This document shows positions 43,688-52,000 of a stretch of 64,000 bases of DNA, piece by piece; positions within the stretch are counted from its first letter, which is position 1; each line of letters opens with the position of its first letter. Origin of the DNA: JAGVSR01 sp964458265 (GTDB lineage: Bacteria > Pseudomonadota > Alphaproteobacteria > Rhizobiales > Hyphomicrobiaceae); the NCBI GenBank assembly GCA_964458265.1, contig CAYWIF010000009.1:27758-91757 (forward strand), read 5' to 3'. A program made the position numbers and the translations under genes. The notes beneath the pieces were generated by a model. It ran no database searches, was not told the origin of the DNA, and saw only the letters and a list, made by a program, of their open reading frames with translations.

Positions 43688-44233
43688 TCAGCCCTTGGCG
43701 AGGCTGTAGGCGGCGATGTGTCTGTCGAGGTCGACATAGGCCGGGCAGGCCTTACCGCAGCGGGTGGCAATTTCCGCGAGTTCCGCCTTGGCGCGCTCCG
43801 GTTCGTTCTTCGTCAGGTACGCTTCGCCGAGGTAGGCGCGGGCGACGACAAAGTCTGGATCGAGGGCGAGGGCCTCGGCGTAGAGCGGCATGGCCTTCTC
43901 GACATCGCCCTGTTTGCGCGTCGCAAAGCCGATGTACGTCAAGACGCGCGCGTCGCGGCTGCGGGAGAGATTGAGATACGCGAGGGCTTCGGCGTAACGC
44001 CCGTTCTTGGCCAGCCAATAGCCAGCATAGAACAGTTCGTCGTCCGGCATTTCCGCCCGGGCGGCGCCGACGCAGCCCTGCCAACCGGCCGAACCTTTAG
44101 CATGCGTGTCGCAGCCCGCGTTGGCCGGTCCGACATCCTTGGAGAAGGTCAGATCATTCGCGGAAGCGCCGGTCGCGAGCGACAGCACAAGCGTTGCGGC
44201 GGCAAGGCCGCGTACCAAGATCGTTGAAAGCAT
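43688..44233 (-). CDS. Secreted TPR-repeat protein (paralog 1)
   Basis: 181 aa from the ATG at 44233, preceded by GGGAGATG. Signal peptide (MLSTILVRGLAAATLVLSLATGASA). About three TPR helix pairs follow: DDELFYAGYWLAKNGRYAEALA, DVEKAMPLYAEALALDPDFV, ARAYLGEAYL. Two cysteines near the N-terminus (GCDTHAK, QGCVGA) and two at the end (RCGKACPAY). A close paralog lies directly upstream. Probably periplasmic, function unknown. Confidence 0.85.
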   Translation of the reverse strand: MLSTILVRGLAAATLVLSLATGASANDLTFSKDVGPANAGCDTHAKGSAGWQGCVGAARAEMPDDELFYAGYWLAKNGRYAEALAYLNLSRSRDARVLTYIGFATRKQGDVEKAMPLYAEALALDPDFVVARAYLGEAYLTKNEPERAKAELAEIATRCGKACPAYVDLDRHIAAYSLAKG

Positions 44234-44355
44234 CAGGCATCTCCCCGCGTCCCAGCCGGCAAGTCGGCCCTGGGAACAATCGCGGCCGAGTCTGCCCCAG
44301 CCGCCGGGCCTAGCCAAGGGGTGGTTTGCCGCAAGTCCTGCCAAGGCCGGTTCGC

Positions 44356-44895
44356 TCAACCCTTGAACGGGGTCTTCGCCTCGTAGGTCGCAAGGCTCCG
44401 CGCAAGTTGCGCGTAGGCCTCGCAAGACGCGCCGCAGCGGCGAGCGATTTCGCCCAGTTGCCGTTTCGCGGCGACCAGGTCGCCCTTCGAAATGTAGGCT
44501 TCCCCCAGGTAGGCACGCGTCAGAACCAGATCCGGGTCCCGGGCCAGGGCGCGGTGGTAATACGAAAACGCGGCATCGATGTCACCGAGCTTGCGGGTCG
44601 TGAAGCCGAGGCCGGTGAGGATGCGAGGGTCATCCTGATCATGCGCCCGGCGGAACAGCGTGTGTGCCTCAACGTACTGACCATTGCGGGCCAACCAATA
44701 GCCTGCGCTATAGAGTTCGTCGTCTGTCGCCTCGCCGTAGCCCGGCTTGCAGGCCGCCTTGTTTTTGTTCTCGGGTTTGCTGCAATCGACTTTCTTTTTC
44801 ACCGGCGGGTCAAAATCGGCTGAGGCCGAAGCGCCAGCGACGGCGATGCCAAGCGTCAGGCATACGGCAGACAAGAAGTGGCGACGTGGACTCAT
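44356..44895 (-). CDS. Secreted TPR-repeat protein (paralog 2)
   Basis: 179 aa from the ATG at 44895. Signal peptide (FLSAVCLTLGIAVAGASASA), a Lys/Cys-rich spacer (KKKVDCSKPENKNKAACKP), then TPRs almost parallel to paralog 1 (DDELYSAGYWLARNGQYVEA, ARDPDLVLTRAYLGEAYISKG, RRCGASCEAYAQLARSLATY). It is divergent from the SNase-like membrane protein gene. Function unknown. Confidence 0.85.
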   Translation of the reverse strand: MSPRRHFLSAVCLTLGIAVAGASASADFDPPVKKKVDCSKPENKNKAACKPGYGEATDDELYSAGYWLARNGQYVEAHTLFRRAHDQDDPRILTGLGFTTRKLGDIDAAFSYYHRALARDPDLVLTRAYLGEAYISKGDLVAAKRQLGEIARRCGASCEAYAQLARSLATYEAKTPFKG

Positions 44896-45103
44896 GGCGT
44901 TCAACTCCCGTTCTGGCGACTTCCCGTGGTTGCCGGCTGGACGTGCGCGGAAATGGCGAACCTGCCAATCAAAACGGTCCCTTACCGCCGGGGGATCAGT
45001 GCTGCCCATAGGAAAACTGTTCGCGGAGACCTGTCCGCCACGCTTAGGCCCGAAGTTCGTCGATAAGTCGGCGGCCTTTAAAAAATCAAATGGGAAACGC
45101 GCC

Positions 45104-46405
45104 TTGCGGTGGTGGCGGCGAAATGACGGGTTCGAGTGGAAGGAATACGTTCGCACGACAGTGCTCGTCCGGCGCCAGCACCGTCGTGACAAAGTTGAGG
45201 CGGCGAAGGTCGCCGCCATCGAGGGCGTAAAGGAGGCGGGGCGCAAAGGTCTGGCCGCCGGAGCAGCCGGCGCGGAAGTGGCAGGTCAGGCAGCGGTAAA
45301 AATTGCCAAGCAGGCCGCGGACGGCGCGAGCGCCGGCGCCGAACGAGGCTTGGCTGCGTTCGTGAGAGGTTGCGCCGCGATGCGGTCGCGCATCGCGTTG
45401 GCCTCCGCGCCGATCAACGCCCGTTTGGCTTCGCCGCCCATATCCAAGCCACTGGCTGTCACCGCAAGCCTGGCGGCGATCGGGTTCGCCGTTCGCGCGA
45501 CACAGTTCGGGGTGGACGGCGACGCGGTGTTTTTCGGAACGCTCGCCGTTGCAGCGGGACTTTTGTGGATTTGGCCGCGCGTCTTTTCTCACGCAAGCGA
45601 TAATGACGACATGTGGACGATCCGGACCGAGCGCATGGTCGCTGCCGCCGATCGAGCCGGCATGTGGATGCCGATCGGCTTGGCCGTACTCGTTACCGGG
45701 GCGGGTATTTGGCTGGCGGGCCCCGCCGTCAGCCGTTGGATCGCTACGGCGACAACGCAGTCTTCCACGGACCGAGAGGATCGCAAGGATGCCGCTGCCA
45801 ACGTTGAGTTAAGCGGCTCGGCGCGCACTTCCGGTCCAGGTCAACTTCGGGTCGGCGGAACCTTGGTTCGGCTCGACGGGCTGACAATGCTCGATACCGA
45901 TCAGACGTGCCGGCGCGAGGATGGAACGACTTGGACTTGCGGGGCGGCAGCCAAACTGGCTTTCGACAAGTTGGTTCGCGGACGGCGCACGGTCACCTGC
46001 ACACTCAACGGCGGCGAGGAGGCCGGTGTGCGGGACGGCACCTGCCGTTCTGGAGACAGGGATATTGCGGCGGATCTCGTGCGCGGCGGGCACGGATTTG
46101 CGGAGGGTGGATACTGGGCCGCCTACGGTACTGATGAAAGCGCCGCCCGAGACGCCAAGGCTGGACTTTGGGCAGGAGAGCCGGAGCGGCCGGAAGACTG
46201 GCGCGCGCGTTTATTCCAAGACGCGTCCGCGGCAGCGCCTGGCGGTTGTCCGATCAAGGGACGCATCCAACGCAGCAGAAAAACCTACCTCATGCCGCAC
46301 AGCGCGGACTATGCGCGAGCGACCGTTCGTGAAGATCGCGGCGAGAGATGGTTCTGCTCGACCGGCGAGGCGGAAGCGGCCGGATTCGCGCCGCGCGACA
46401 AATAG
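45104..46405 (+). CDS. Membrane protein with C-terminal degenerate SNase-like domain
   Basis: 433 aa from a TTG at 45104; start uncertain, with GTG at 44999 and ATG at 44894 also in frame. A basic N-terminus (RWWRRNDGFEWKEYVRTTVL), an Ala/Lys helical stretch and about three membrane helices (residues ~105-215) precede a SNase-like domain at ~255-365 (RVGGTLVRLDGLTMLDTDQTC, GRRTVTC, DIAADLVRGGHGFAEGGYWA). The catalytic Asp position is Thr. A cysteine-bearing C-terminus (CPIKGRI...RWFCST) resembles excalibur-like SH3 tails seen in this group. Confidence 0.7.
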   Translation: MRWWRRNDGFEWKEYVRTTVLVRRQHRRDKVEAAKVAAIEGVKEAGRKGLAAGAAGAEVAGQAAVKIAKQAADGASAGAERGLAAFVRGCAAMRSRIALASAPINARLASPPISKPLAVTASLAAIGFAVRATQFGVDGDAVFFGTLAVAAGLLWIWPRVFSHASDNDDMWTIRTERMVAAADRAGMWMPIGLAVLVTGAGIWLAGPAVSRWIATATTQSSTDREDRKDAAANVELSGSARTSGPGQLRVGGTLVRLDGLTMLDTDQTCRREDGTTWTCGAAAKLAFDKLVRGRRTVTCTLNGGEEAGVRDGTCRSGDRDIAADLVRGGHGFAEGGYWAAYGTDESAARDAKAGLWAGEPERPEDWRARLFQDASAAAPGGCPIKGRIQRSRKTYLMPHSADYARATVREDRGERWFCSTGEAEAAGFAPRDK

Positions 46406-46406
46406 A

Positions 46407-46437
46407 AAGCCCGCGGTCGGGGGGAGACCGCGGGCTT
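46407..46437 (+). terminator. Hairpin terminator after the SNase-like gene
   Basis: AAGCCCGCGGTC (46407-46418) and GACCGCGGGCTT (46426-46437) pair perfectly with a 7-nt loop. It starts two bases after the stop codon. No T-run follows in the plus direction, so efficiency is uncertain. Confidence 0.7.
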
Positions 46438-46640
46438 AACAACATGGCACCATTGGGGGGATGGGGGGGGGACGGCGCCACGCGTCCTTACAGGAAACAC
46501 CTTCCGCATTCATTTCGCAAGACGCGCGGAGATCTTTTTTGCTTTTCGTGAATAATGAGTAAACGGATTGTGTTACTTTGAATTGAGCGATGTTTTCTGA
46601 AAGTAATTCGCCCGAGGCACGTTTTTCCGAACCCGGTACT

Positions 46641-46973
46641 TTAATCGTCGTAATTCCCGGCCGGCTGCCCCACGGCTTCAGAACCACCTGAAACCAGTCG
46701 CACGATCCCGCCGGTGCAAGCGGCCAAAGCCGCGCCATAGCTGACCAATATCGTGTGAACCGGTACGTGCCATTGCGGATCGAGGGGGCCTGACGTATCC
46801 GCGACGATGGAGAGCAGGGACGCAGCAAGCGATACCGGAAACACATGCCAGGCAAGCGCCAAATGCGCACCTGCCGCCGAGGGATCAGCCAAGTAGTCAC
46901 GAAGAAGCAATACACCGGCGGCGCCATATATCCCGCCGAAGATCAGACCAAGCTGGCGGCGGGTCAATTCCAT
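46641..46973 (-). CDS. Small integral membrane protein
   Basis: 110 aa, about three membrane helices (LGLIFGGIYGAAGVLLLRDYL; ALAWHVFPVSLAASLLSIVA; ILVSYGAALAACTGGIVRLV), basic start MELTRRQ. The 235 bp between it and the convergent SNase-like gene hold a G-rich run (~46450-46475) and AT-rich DNA, without a gene I can support. Not assigned to a family. Confidence 0.65.
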   Translation of the reverse strand: MELTRRQLGLIFGGIYGAAGVLLLRDYLADPSAAGAHLALAWHVFPVSLAASLLSIVADTSGPLDPQWHVPVHTILVSYGAALAACTGGIVRLVSGGSEAVGQPAGNYDD

Positions 46974-47008
46974 GTGCGGAGAAACTTCCGTGTTTTGGCG
47001 CTCTTATT

Positions 47009-47893
47009 CTATTGTTGCCACCTTACGACAAACGGTGACAATCGGATCACGGTGTCTTGCGGAGCGATCGACGGATTGGTGATGTTGCCGTAGTGCACGT
47101 CGGACGCGACGCCAGACAGCGCGAGAGCTTCGTCACCGCGCAAACCGATCGTCTTTGTCTCGCCTATCAGATTGCCGTCGACCCAAAGCCGGATTACGCC
47201 ATTACGTTTGCCGACGTCGTTCAAAATCACTTCCTGCTCGACGTTAACCCAGCGGCCACTGGGCCATTGGTCGAGCGCGTTGAATGCAATCGGGTTCTTC
47301 CAGCCGTCGGCCGTGGCGAATTGAATTGCTGCCATGATGCGCCCGTCCTGGGCCCAACCGGGGCGCACGGCCGCGCCCGAGCCGACAATCGCATCGCCGC
47401 GCGAGTCGAAGCTGGAACCGATAACGAGGCCGGGCAGGGTGCCCCCGTAGGAGAACTTCATGTCTTCGGGCATGAAGACGCGGTAGCTGAGGCAGGCGGA
47501 CTTGGGACCGGACGATTCGATGTCTGCCGGACGCCACATGAAGCCGATCCCGCCGCGAGCCTGCCCCGCCTTGTAACCGGCGCCGGTATCCTGGGCGATC
47601 TTGACCGCCAATACCGGTGTTGCGCCTCCGGATTTCGCCGGGATGACGCGCGCGTTGTCGAGCAAGCCCCATTCACCCGCGCCCAGGCGGGCCTGCAACT
47701 CGCTGAGAGCGACGGGTTGGTCCGACTCCGAGGTTAGCGATAGCCGCGTCGAGACCGGATAGCGGGCGTTGCAGATGTCGGGCTCATCACTTTGGAGCAC
47801 GGACGACCCAATCCATCCGACGACGATCAGTCCGGCAGCCGCACCGACGGCGTTGACGATCGTCTTGGCCGGAATTTTGCGGGACATCGGCAT
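47009..47893 (-). CDS. Polysaccharide-lyase-like (alginate-lyase-fold) membrane-anchored protein
   Basis: 294 aa with an N-terminal anchor (IVNAVGAAAGLIVVGWIGSSV). The remaining ~250 residues show the jelly-roll pattern of the PL14/alginate-lyase-like group: ACLSYRVFMPEDMKFSYGGTLPGL is split around the conserved GGTLPGL, and VEQEVILNDVGKRNGVIRLWVDGNL near the end. Catalytic residues cannot be verified by eye. It follows the RTX protein gene by 38 bp on the same strand, suggesting shared envelope or exopolysaccharide function. Confidence 0.7.
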   Translation of the reverse strand: MPMSRKIPAKTIVNAVGAAAGLIVVGWIGSSVLQSDEPDICNARYPVSTRLSLTSESDQPVALSELQARLGAGEWGLLDNARVIPAKSGGATPVLAVKIAQDTGAGYKAGQARGGIGFMWRPADIESSGPKSACLSYRVFMPEDMKFSYGGTLPGLVIGSSFDSRGDAIVGSGAAVRPGWAQDGRIMAAIQFATADGWKNPIAFNALDQWPSGRWVNVEQEVILNDVGKRNGVIRLWVDGNLIGETKTIGLRGDEALALSGVASDVHYGNITNPSIAPQDTVIRLSPFVVRWQQ

Positions 47894-47931
47894 GCTTTCG
47901 TTGGCGGATTCACGTGCGCTGCGTCACGCTG

Positions 47932-50130
47932 CTAGGCGATCAGTTGGCCATCGGCCAGCATCGATGCCGTCGTCACGCCATGGACGTTCTGGAGCAGGAC
48001 CACGTCGTAGAAGGACGATCCGACTTTGACCGACACCATCGAACCTGCCGCGGTGTCCGTGACCTTGATCTGGGTTCGGGGATCGACGCCGAGGAGGGTA
48101 TTGATGCCAAGGAGCCCGCCGGTGATATCGCGGACATCGAGCCGGTCGCCACCGCCAAAGTCCGTTATCGTATCGACGCCCTGCGATCGGCGGCCGAGAA
48201 CGACGTCGCGCTCTTCCCACACAAAGGTGTCGTTGCCTGCACCGCCCGTAAAAATGTCGGAGCCGCCGTAGCCGCGGAACCAGTCGTTGCCGTTGCCGCC
48301 GTCGAAAGTGTCCGCCCAACGGCCGCCATGGAACGTGTCGGAAAAATTGCTGCCGACGACCTTCTGGACGTTCACGTAGCGATCGTCACCTTGACCCGTG
48401 ACGCGGCCGTCTTCGACGGTGATGGAGCGCGTGGAGGCGGAGTAGTCGAGGACGTCGTAGCCGGTGCCGCCGTCATAGCGATCGTCGCCGGCGCCGTCGA
48501 TGAAAGTGTCATTGCCGTCGCCGCCGTTGACGCGGTCGTGGCCGGCGCCGGATGCGATGACGTTGTCGCCGTCGTCGCCGGTGATAGTGTCCGAATGCGC
48601 CGAGCCGACGACGTTGTCGATCGAGATCAACTGCTGGTTGCCGGGGCCATAGGCGGTGCCGTTTGCCAGATTGACGGAGACCGCGGTGTTCACGCCCGAA
48701 TAGTCGACCGTGTTGGTTCCCGCGCCGCCGTCGTAGACATCGTTGCCGGCGGTGGCGATGAAGGTGTCGTCCATGCTGCCGCCGTCGCGCTCGAACGCGA
48801 CGTTCACAACGGCCGACACTGCGGCGACCGACGCACCGTCCTGCGTTTCAGCCGTCACCTGGAGCGCGAAATCGCGGCCAACCGTGGCCTGCAATTCCAG
48901 GCCTTCCAGATCGGCGGGCTGCAGAAGCCAGGTCCCGTCTGTTTGCAACTCACCCGCCGACAAGGCCGCACCCGTCGGGACGCCCGCGATGCGGATCGTC
49001 ATCGTCTCGGAGCCATCGGTATCGGTCATGGCGGCAGCGATCGCGAGCCCAACCATGACGCTGGAGGCATACTGATCGCCGCGCAGGTTGTCGTTGCCGC
49101 CGGTGCCGTGGATCGTGCTGACGCGCGCGACCTCAGCCTTCACATCCTCGGTCGACAGGACCGGCGCATCGGCGACCGGCGACACGTCGATCGTAACCGT
49201 TTGCGTCGTCGTGGCACCGCTCGGATCGGTGACGCGAACGACGAAGCTATCGCTGCCGCTGGTGTCCGAGGCGGGCTTGTAGACGAAAGCGCCTGTCGCC
49301 GCGTCGATCGTAACCGCGCCCATGGACGGGCCGGTCTCGACGGCGAAGGTGAGAGCGTCGCCATCCGGGTCGGTGGCTGAAATAACGCCTTCCAGCACGC
49401 CGTCCTCATCCACTTCGTAGGGAACCTTGGAGGCGGCGACCGGTGCGGCGTTCATGAACTCGTCGATCGGAACCTCCGTGCCATCGACATAGACGGCGAC
49501 GGTTTCAAGTACCGTGATGGTCAAACCCAGGGAGGCGAATGTGAAGCTCGTGCCCGCCGTCTGGCCGGCGAGCGCTGCCGGCGAACCGGCGGCGGCCAAC
49601 TGACCGGAAGACCAGGCTTGATAGGCCTCCAGGTCACTGCGCAGGGCCGCCGTCACGTCGGCTGCGGAAATGTGAAGTTCGAGCCGGTCATCGCCAGCGC
49701 CACCGTTGAACGTGTCGCTGCCGTCGCCCGTGTTCCAGACAAACGTGTCGTTGCCGGCTTCGCCGTAGAGCTGGTCGTTGCCCGCGCCGCCGATGAGAAC
49801 GTCGTCGCCAATGCCACCGTAGAGCCGATCGTTGCCTTCAGCGCCGAGCAGCGTGTCGTTGCCGCCGTCGCCGATCAGGATGTCGTCGCCGACCCCGCCA
49901 TCGACATTGTCGTTGCCGCCGCCGCCATATACGCCGTCGTTGCCCTCGCCGGCGAAGATGCGGTCGTTGCCGGCATCGCCGGTCAGAATGTCGACGCCCG
50001 CGCCGCCATAAATCTCGTCATCGCCCGCGCCGCCATTGATGCGGTCATTGCCTTCGCCGCCTTCAATGCGATCGGCTTCCACCGTGCCGTTGATGACGTC
50101 GTTCCCGGCGGTTCCAACGATATATGCCAC
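47932..50130 (-). CDS. Large RTX calcium-binding protein with cadherin-like domains
   Basis: 732 aa from the GTG at 50130 (MAYIVGTAGNDVINGT), preceded by GTGGGAG; an ATG at 50184 would add 18 atypical residues. Order: an N-terminal RTX block of nonapeptides (residues ~5-140), an Asp/Ala-rich spacer, a cadherin/VCBS-like domain (~245-330; DPDGDALTFAVETGP), a second Ig-like segment and two further RTX blocks (~460-660) before a C-terminal beta segment (VSVKVGSSFYDVVLLQ). Exported by type I secretion, by family knowledge. No proteolytic or lipase motif seen, so structural or adhesive role is likely. Confidence 0.9.
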   Translation of the reverse strand: MAYIVGTAGNDVINGTVEADRIEGGEGNDRINGGAGDDEIYGGAGVDILTGDAGNDRIFAGEGNDGVYGGGGNDNVDGGVGDDILIGDGGNDTLLGAEGNDRLYGGIGDDVLIGGAGNDQLYGEAGNDTFVWNTGDGSDTFNGGAGDDRLELHISAADVTAALRSDLEAYQAWSSGQLAAAGSPAALAGQTAGTSFTFASLGLTITVLETVAVYVDGTEVPIDEFMNAAPVAASKVPYEVDEDGVLEGVISATDPDGDALTFAVETGPSMGAVTIDAATGAFVYKPASDTSGSDSFVVRVTDPSGATTTQTVTIDVSPVADAPVLSTEDVKAEVARVSTIHGTGGNDNLRGDQYASSVMVGLAIAAAMTDTDGSETMTIRIAGVPTGAALSAGELQTDGTWLLQPADLEGLELQATVGRDFALQVTAETQDGASVAAVSAVVNVAFERDGGSMDDTFIATAGNDVYDGGAGTNTVDYSGVNTAVSVNLANGTAYGPGNQQLISIDNVVGSAHSDTITGDDGDNVIASGAGHDRVNGGDGNDTFIDGAGDDRYDGGTGYDVLDYSASTRSITVEDGRVTGQGDDRYVNVQKVVGSNFSDTFHGGRWADTFDGGNGNDWFRGYGGSDIFTGGAGNDTFVWEERDVVLGRRSQGVDTITDFGGGDRLDVRDITGGLLGINTLLGVDPRTQIKVTDTAAGSMVSVKVGSSFYDVVLLQNVHGVTTASMLADGQLIA

Positions 50131-50313
50131 AAGACGCTCCCACACGCTTTGAGCTGACAATGAGCCAGAGTGCACGAAAAGCATTTAGAATGACGTATCG
50201 CGAATAGTTCGAATTGTTCGGAAAATGCGAAATTGTGCGTGCCAATCCCGGACGGCCGGCAACACCTCGTTAGTGTGCGGGCGGCGGTCGAACGAGCTTG
50301 ACGCCTTCGACGT

Positions 50314-51705
50314 TCAAAACAGCTTTCCGGGGTTCATCAGGTTGCCGGGATCGAGGGCGGCCTTGATAGCCCGCATGACGGGGAGAGCGCTGCCCGCTTC
50401 GGTGGCGAGATGTTTCATCTTGCCCTGGCCGATGCCGTGCTCGCCGGTGCAGGTGCCATCCATGCGATGGGCGCGATCGACAAGCCGATCCAGATAGGCG
50501 TCCACGCGAGCCCGCACTGTCGCATCGCCGGCATCAAAGGCTAGGACCGAGTGGAAATTGCCATCGCCGACATGGCCGACGATGGGGGCGGCCAGACCGC
50601 TTGCCGTCAGGTCGGCGATCGTTTCGTCCAGACACTGGGCGAGCCGCGACACGGGAACGCAAACATCGGTCACGATGAACGACCGGCCAGGGTAGGCGGC
50701 GCGAACGCTCCAAAAGGCGTCGTGGCGCGCCTGCCAGAGTTTGCGGCGTTCGTCGCCGGTCGTGCCAAGACCCAGCCATCGGCCGTGCTCGCCTTCGGCA
50801 ATCTCGATGAAGAGTGTCATATGTTCGGCCGCCGCTGCCGGTGTGCCGGCGATTTCGACGAAAAGCGCGGGGCCGGCTTCGGGCAACGACGTCATACCGT
50901 GCGCGTTGACGATGCGCAGCATCGCCGGATCGAGGAGTTCGAGACGCTGTATCGTGAGGCCGGACTGAACCGCGGCGATGGCCGCATTCGCTGCGGCGCT
51001 GAGGGTTGGAAACGTGGCGATGCCGGCGAGCACGGTTTCGGGACGCGATTGCAACCGCAGCGTCAATTCAACGATGATGCCGAGCGTGCCTTCGGCTCCG
51101 ACGAACAGGCGGGTCAGGTCGTAGCCGGCGGCCGACTTGCGGGCACGGGTGGCGGTGGAGATGAGCGAGCCGTCCGCCAACACAGCCTTCAACGCGAGCA
51201 CGTTCTCGCGCATGGCGCCGTAGCGCACCGTTGTCGTGCCGGACGCGCGGGTGGACGCCATACCGCCGAGTGTCGCGTTGCCCGCACCGGGATCGACAGG
51301 AAAGTAGAGGCCGGTGTCGCGAAGCGCATCGTTCAAGGCCTCAAGTGTGACTCCGGGTTCGACGGTGACGTCGAAATCTTCCGTGCCGACGCGAAGAATG
51401 CGCGTCATGCGCGAAAGATCCATGCAGATCCCGCCGCACGGCGCGTTGACCTGCCCTTCCAGGGATGTTCCCGCTCCAAAGGGGATCAGCGGAATGGCCA
51501 GATCGCGCGCGATGGCGACGATGGCCTGCACTTCGTTCGCCGTTTCGGGAAAGACGACGACGTCCGGCGGCTGGGGCGGCAGGACTGTCAGCGTGCCGGT
51601 ATGCTGAGCGCACATGGCGGCCGATGTGCAACAGCGGTCTGCGAGCAGGCGCGTCAGTTGTGCCGTGGCGGCATGGACTCTGGCTTCGCCCGGGCGTTGT
51701 GTCAT
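50314..51705 (-). CDS. FAD-binding oxidase of the GlcD/D-lactate dehydrogenase family
   Basis: 463 aa from the ATG at 51705 preceded by GGAG; an ATG at 51714 is also possible. FAD_binding_4 domain (residues ~45-185) with IPFGAGTSLEGQ, and an FAD-oxidase C domain with the catalytic region GHVGDGNFHSVL and GTCTGEHGIGQGK. The single-subunit layout matches D-lactate or D-2-hydroxyacid dehydrogenases. The electron acceptor and substrate cannot be read off. Monocistronic by context. Confidence 0.92.
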   Translation of the reverse strand: MTQRPGEARVHAATAQLTRLLADRCCTSAAMCAQHTGTLTVLPPQPPDVVVFPETANEVQAIVAIARDLAIPLIPFGAGTSLEGQVNAPCGGICMDLSRMTRILRVGTEDFDVTVEPGVTLEALNDALRDTGLYFPVDPGAGNATLGGMASTRASGTTTVRYGAMRENVLALKAVLADGSLISTATRARKSAAGYDLTRLFVGAEGTLGIIVELTLRLQSRPETVLAGIATFPTLSAAANAAIAAVQSGLTIQRLELLDPAMLRIVNAHGMTSLPEAGPALFVEIAGTPAAAAEHMTLFIEIAEGEHGRWLGLGTTGDERRKLWQARHDAFWSVRAAYPGRSFIVTDVCVPVSRLAQCLDETIADLTASGLAAPIVGHVGDGNFHSVLAFDAGDATVRARVDAYLDRLVDRAHRMDGTCTGEHGIGQGKMKHLATEAGSALPVMRAIKAALDPGNLMNPGKLF

Positions 51706-52000
51706 GCGCTCCATCCCGAGACGGTGCTCAATTTATTTGATCGCCGGCGCAACTTCGCCGGTTCAGGGGCGGCCGGGGGCTTCGCCAATATGTTAGACGA
51801 TGCCAGCCAAGCCGGACAATCGCGCACACGACCATCCCGTGACGCAACCTCCGACTGAATAGCGTGGGAATCGGGCATCACTGTTTCGTGCGAACCGGCG
51901 TTATCAGGCCGATGTGCTTGTCTTCCGCCAGTGGCGGGTTTCAGATAAATCTACTGCCGAGGCCGGGGGCTTCCATAAAGAAGATCTAGGGGAGAGTTTC

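Noticed and set aside
46444..46551. Short open frame in the AT-rich gap after the SNase-like gene
   Set aside because: Starts in a G-run, has no ribosome binding site and reads as low-information sequence.
47914..49380. A 488-codon plus-strand open frame opposite the RTX gene
   Set aside because: Mirror of the repetitive RTX coding sequence (Val/Ala/Asp repeats on the opposite strand); no independent coding evidence.
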